From NCBI GenBank assembly GCA_024639205.1, contig JAHEIV010000192.1, forward strand, positions 1 to 6,040: a stretch of DNA of 6,040 bases, given 5' to 3'. Source of the stretch: Deltaproteobacteria bacterium (GTDB lineage: Bacteria > Desulfobacterota > Desulfobacteria > Desulfobacterales > SG8-13). Every line of letters starts with the position of its first letter. The first letter of the stretch is position 1. The translations under genes were made by a program, and so were the position numbers. This document shows, in pieces, positions 5,574 to 6,040 of the stretch. The notes under the pieces are model-generated. The model had not been told where the DNA came from and searched no databases. It was given only the letters and a program-made list of their open reading frames with translations.

Positions 5574-6040
5574 GATTTGATGAATTCCGTGTTTTCCATA
5601 AACGGTCGCAGCACTTCGGGTACCAAAACCGATCCGTCTGGTTGCTGGAAGTTTTCGAGTATGGCCGCCACTGTTCGTCCGACAGCCAGACCGGAGCCGT
5701 TCAACGTGTGCACCAGTTCGGTCTTGCTGGATCCTTTTCGGCGAAAGCGGATATCAGCCCGACGGGCCTGGAAGCTTTCGCAATTCGAGCAGGAAGAGAT
5801 CTCCCGGTAAACCCCCTGGTCCGGCATCCAAACTTCGATGTCATAGGTTTTAGCGGCGGAAAAACCAAGGTCTCCGGTGCACAGGCTCACCACGCGGTAT
5901 GCCAGCCCCAAGCGTTGCAGAACCGTTTCGGCATTGACGAGCATCTTCTCGAGTTCTTCGTAGGACGCTTCCGGAAGGGAAAATTTGACCATCTCCACCT
6001 TGTTGAATTGATGCTGCCGGATCAACCCACGGGTATCTTT
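5570..6040 (-). CDS. serS: Seryl-tRNA synthetase, C-terminal part (5' truncated by window edge)
   Basis: SerRS charges tRNA-Ser, and tRNA-Sec, with serine in the cytosol. The frame is open to the right edge and gives 156 C-terminal residues of a protein usually about 425 long. It begins inside class II motif 2, KDTRGLIRQHQFNKVEM, with the conserved Arg and Glu that bind ATP and serine. EISSCSNCESFQARRADIR follows, the SerRS active-site segment. Motif 3 is present as NGSGLAVGRTVAAILEN, with its invariant Arg, followed by the usual PDGSVLVPEVLRPFM end. No catalytic residue expected in this part is missing. The N-terminal coiled-coil arm and motif 1 lie outside the window. The TGA stop overlaps the GTG start of thrC by four bases (GTGA). 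Confidence 0.97.
   Translation of the reverse strand, partial: KDTRGLIRQHQFNKVEMVKFSLPEASYEELEKMLVNAETVLQRLGLAYRVVSLCTGDLGFSAAKTYDIEVWMPDQGVYREISSCSNCESFQARRADIRFRRKGSSKTELVHTLNGSGLAVGRTVAAILENFQQPDGSVLVPEVLRPFMENTEFIKS

Noticed and set aside
5570..6025. serS read as a complete 151-residue gene starting at the TTG at 6023-6025
   Set aside because: The frame stays open to the window edge, and the upstream codons give KDTRG, the conserved beginning of SerRS motif 2. The gene is cut by the window, not short.

Overview
The window is an ordinary chromosomal stretch. It looks like it comes from a Gram-negative, type IV pilus-bearing bacterium, most likely a deltaproteobacterium (Desulfobacterota or Myxococcota relative). 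That placement is an inference: it rests on the pilP-pilQ order, a long PilQ of 959 residues with several N-terminal AMIN-like domains, and a threonine synthase with an N-terminal zinc ribbon. No rRNA or marker phylogeny is available to confirm it.

Layout. On the + strand, positions 2-178 hold the C-terminal end of the inner-membrane pilus protein PilP. One base later the outer-membrane secretin gene pilQ begins (180-3059). Together they form the end of a pilMNOPQ-type operon. A strong hairpin with T-runs on both sides (about 3076-3130) closes this operon and also serves the converging minus-strand operon. The minus strand, read from the right edge inwards, carries the C-terminal third of seryl-tRNA synthetase (serS, 5570-6040, cut by the window edge), a threonine synthase (thrC, 4065-5573, GTG start in a GTGA overlap with the serS stop), and a six-TPR lipoprotein resembling the pilotin PilF/PilW (3242-4006). 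In the 182-base convergent gap there is also a tiny minus-strand reading frame of 11 codons preceded by a perfect Shine-Dalgarno sequence. It may be a real micro-ORF or the stump of a lost gene.

How the genes fit together. PilP links the inner-membrane PilN/PilO platform to the secretin, and PilQ forms the outer-membrane gate for the pilus fibre. PilF/PilW-type proteins are the lipoprotein pilotins that bring PilQ to the outer membrane and help it multimerise. The presumed pilotin therefore lies tail-to-tail with its presumed client, but in an operon with two amino-acid/translation genes. PilQ itself also carries a convincing lipobox, so the need for a pilotin is an open question here.

I found no mobile element, CRISPR array, tRNA, riboswitch or clearly novel system. 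The items most worth a second look are the PilQ lipobox next to a pilotin-like gene, the micro-ORF with its ideal ribosome binding site, the perfect hairpin between thrC and the TPR gene, and the tight serS-thrC coupling.
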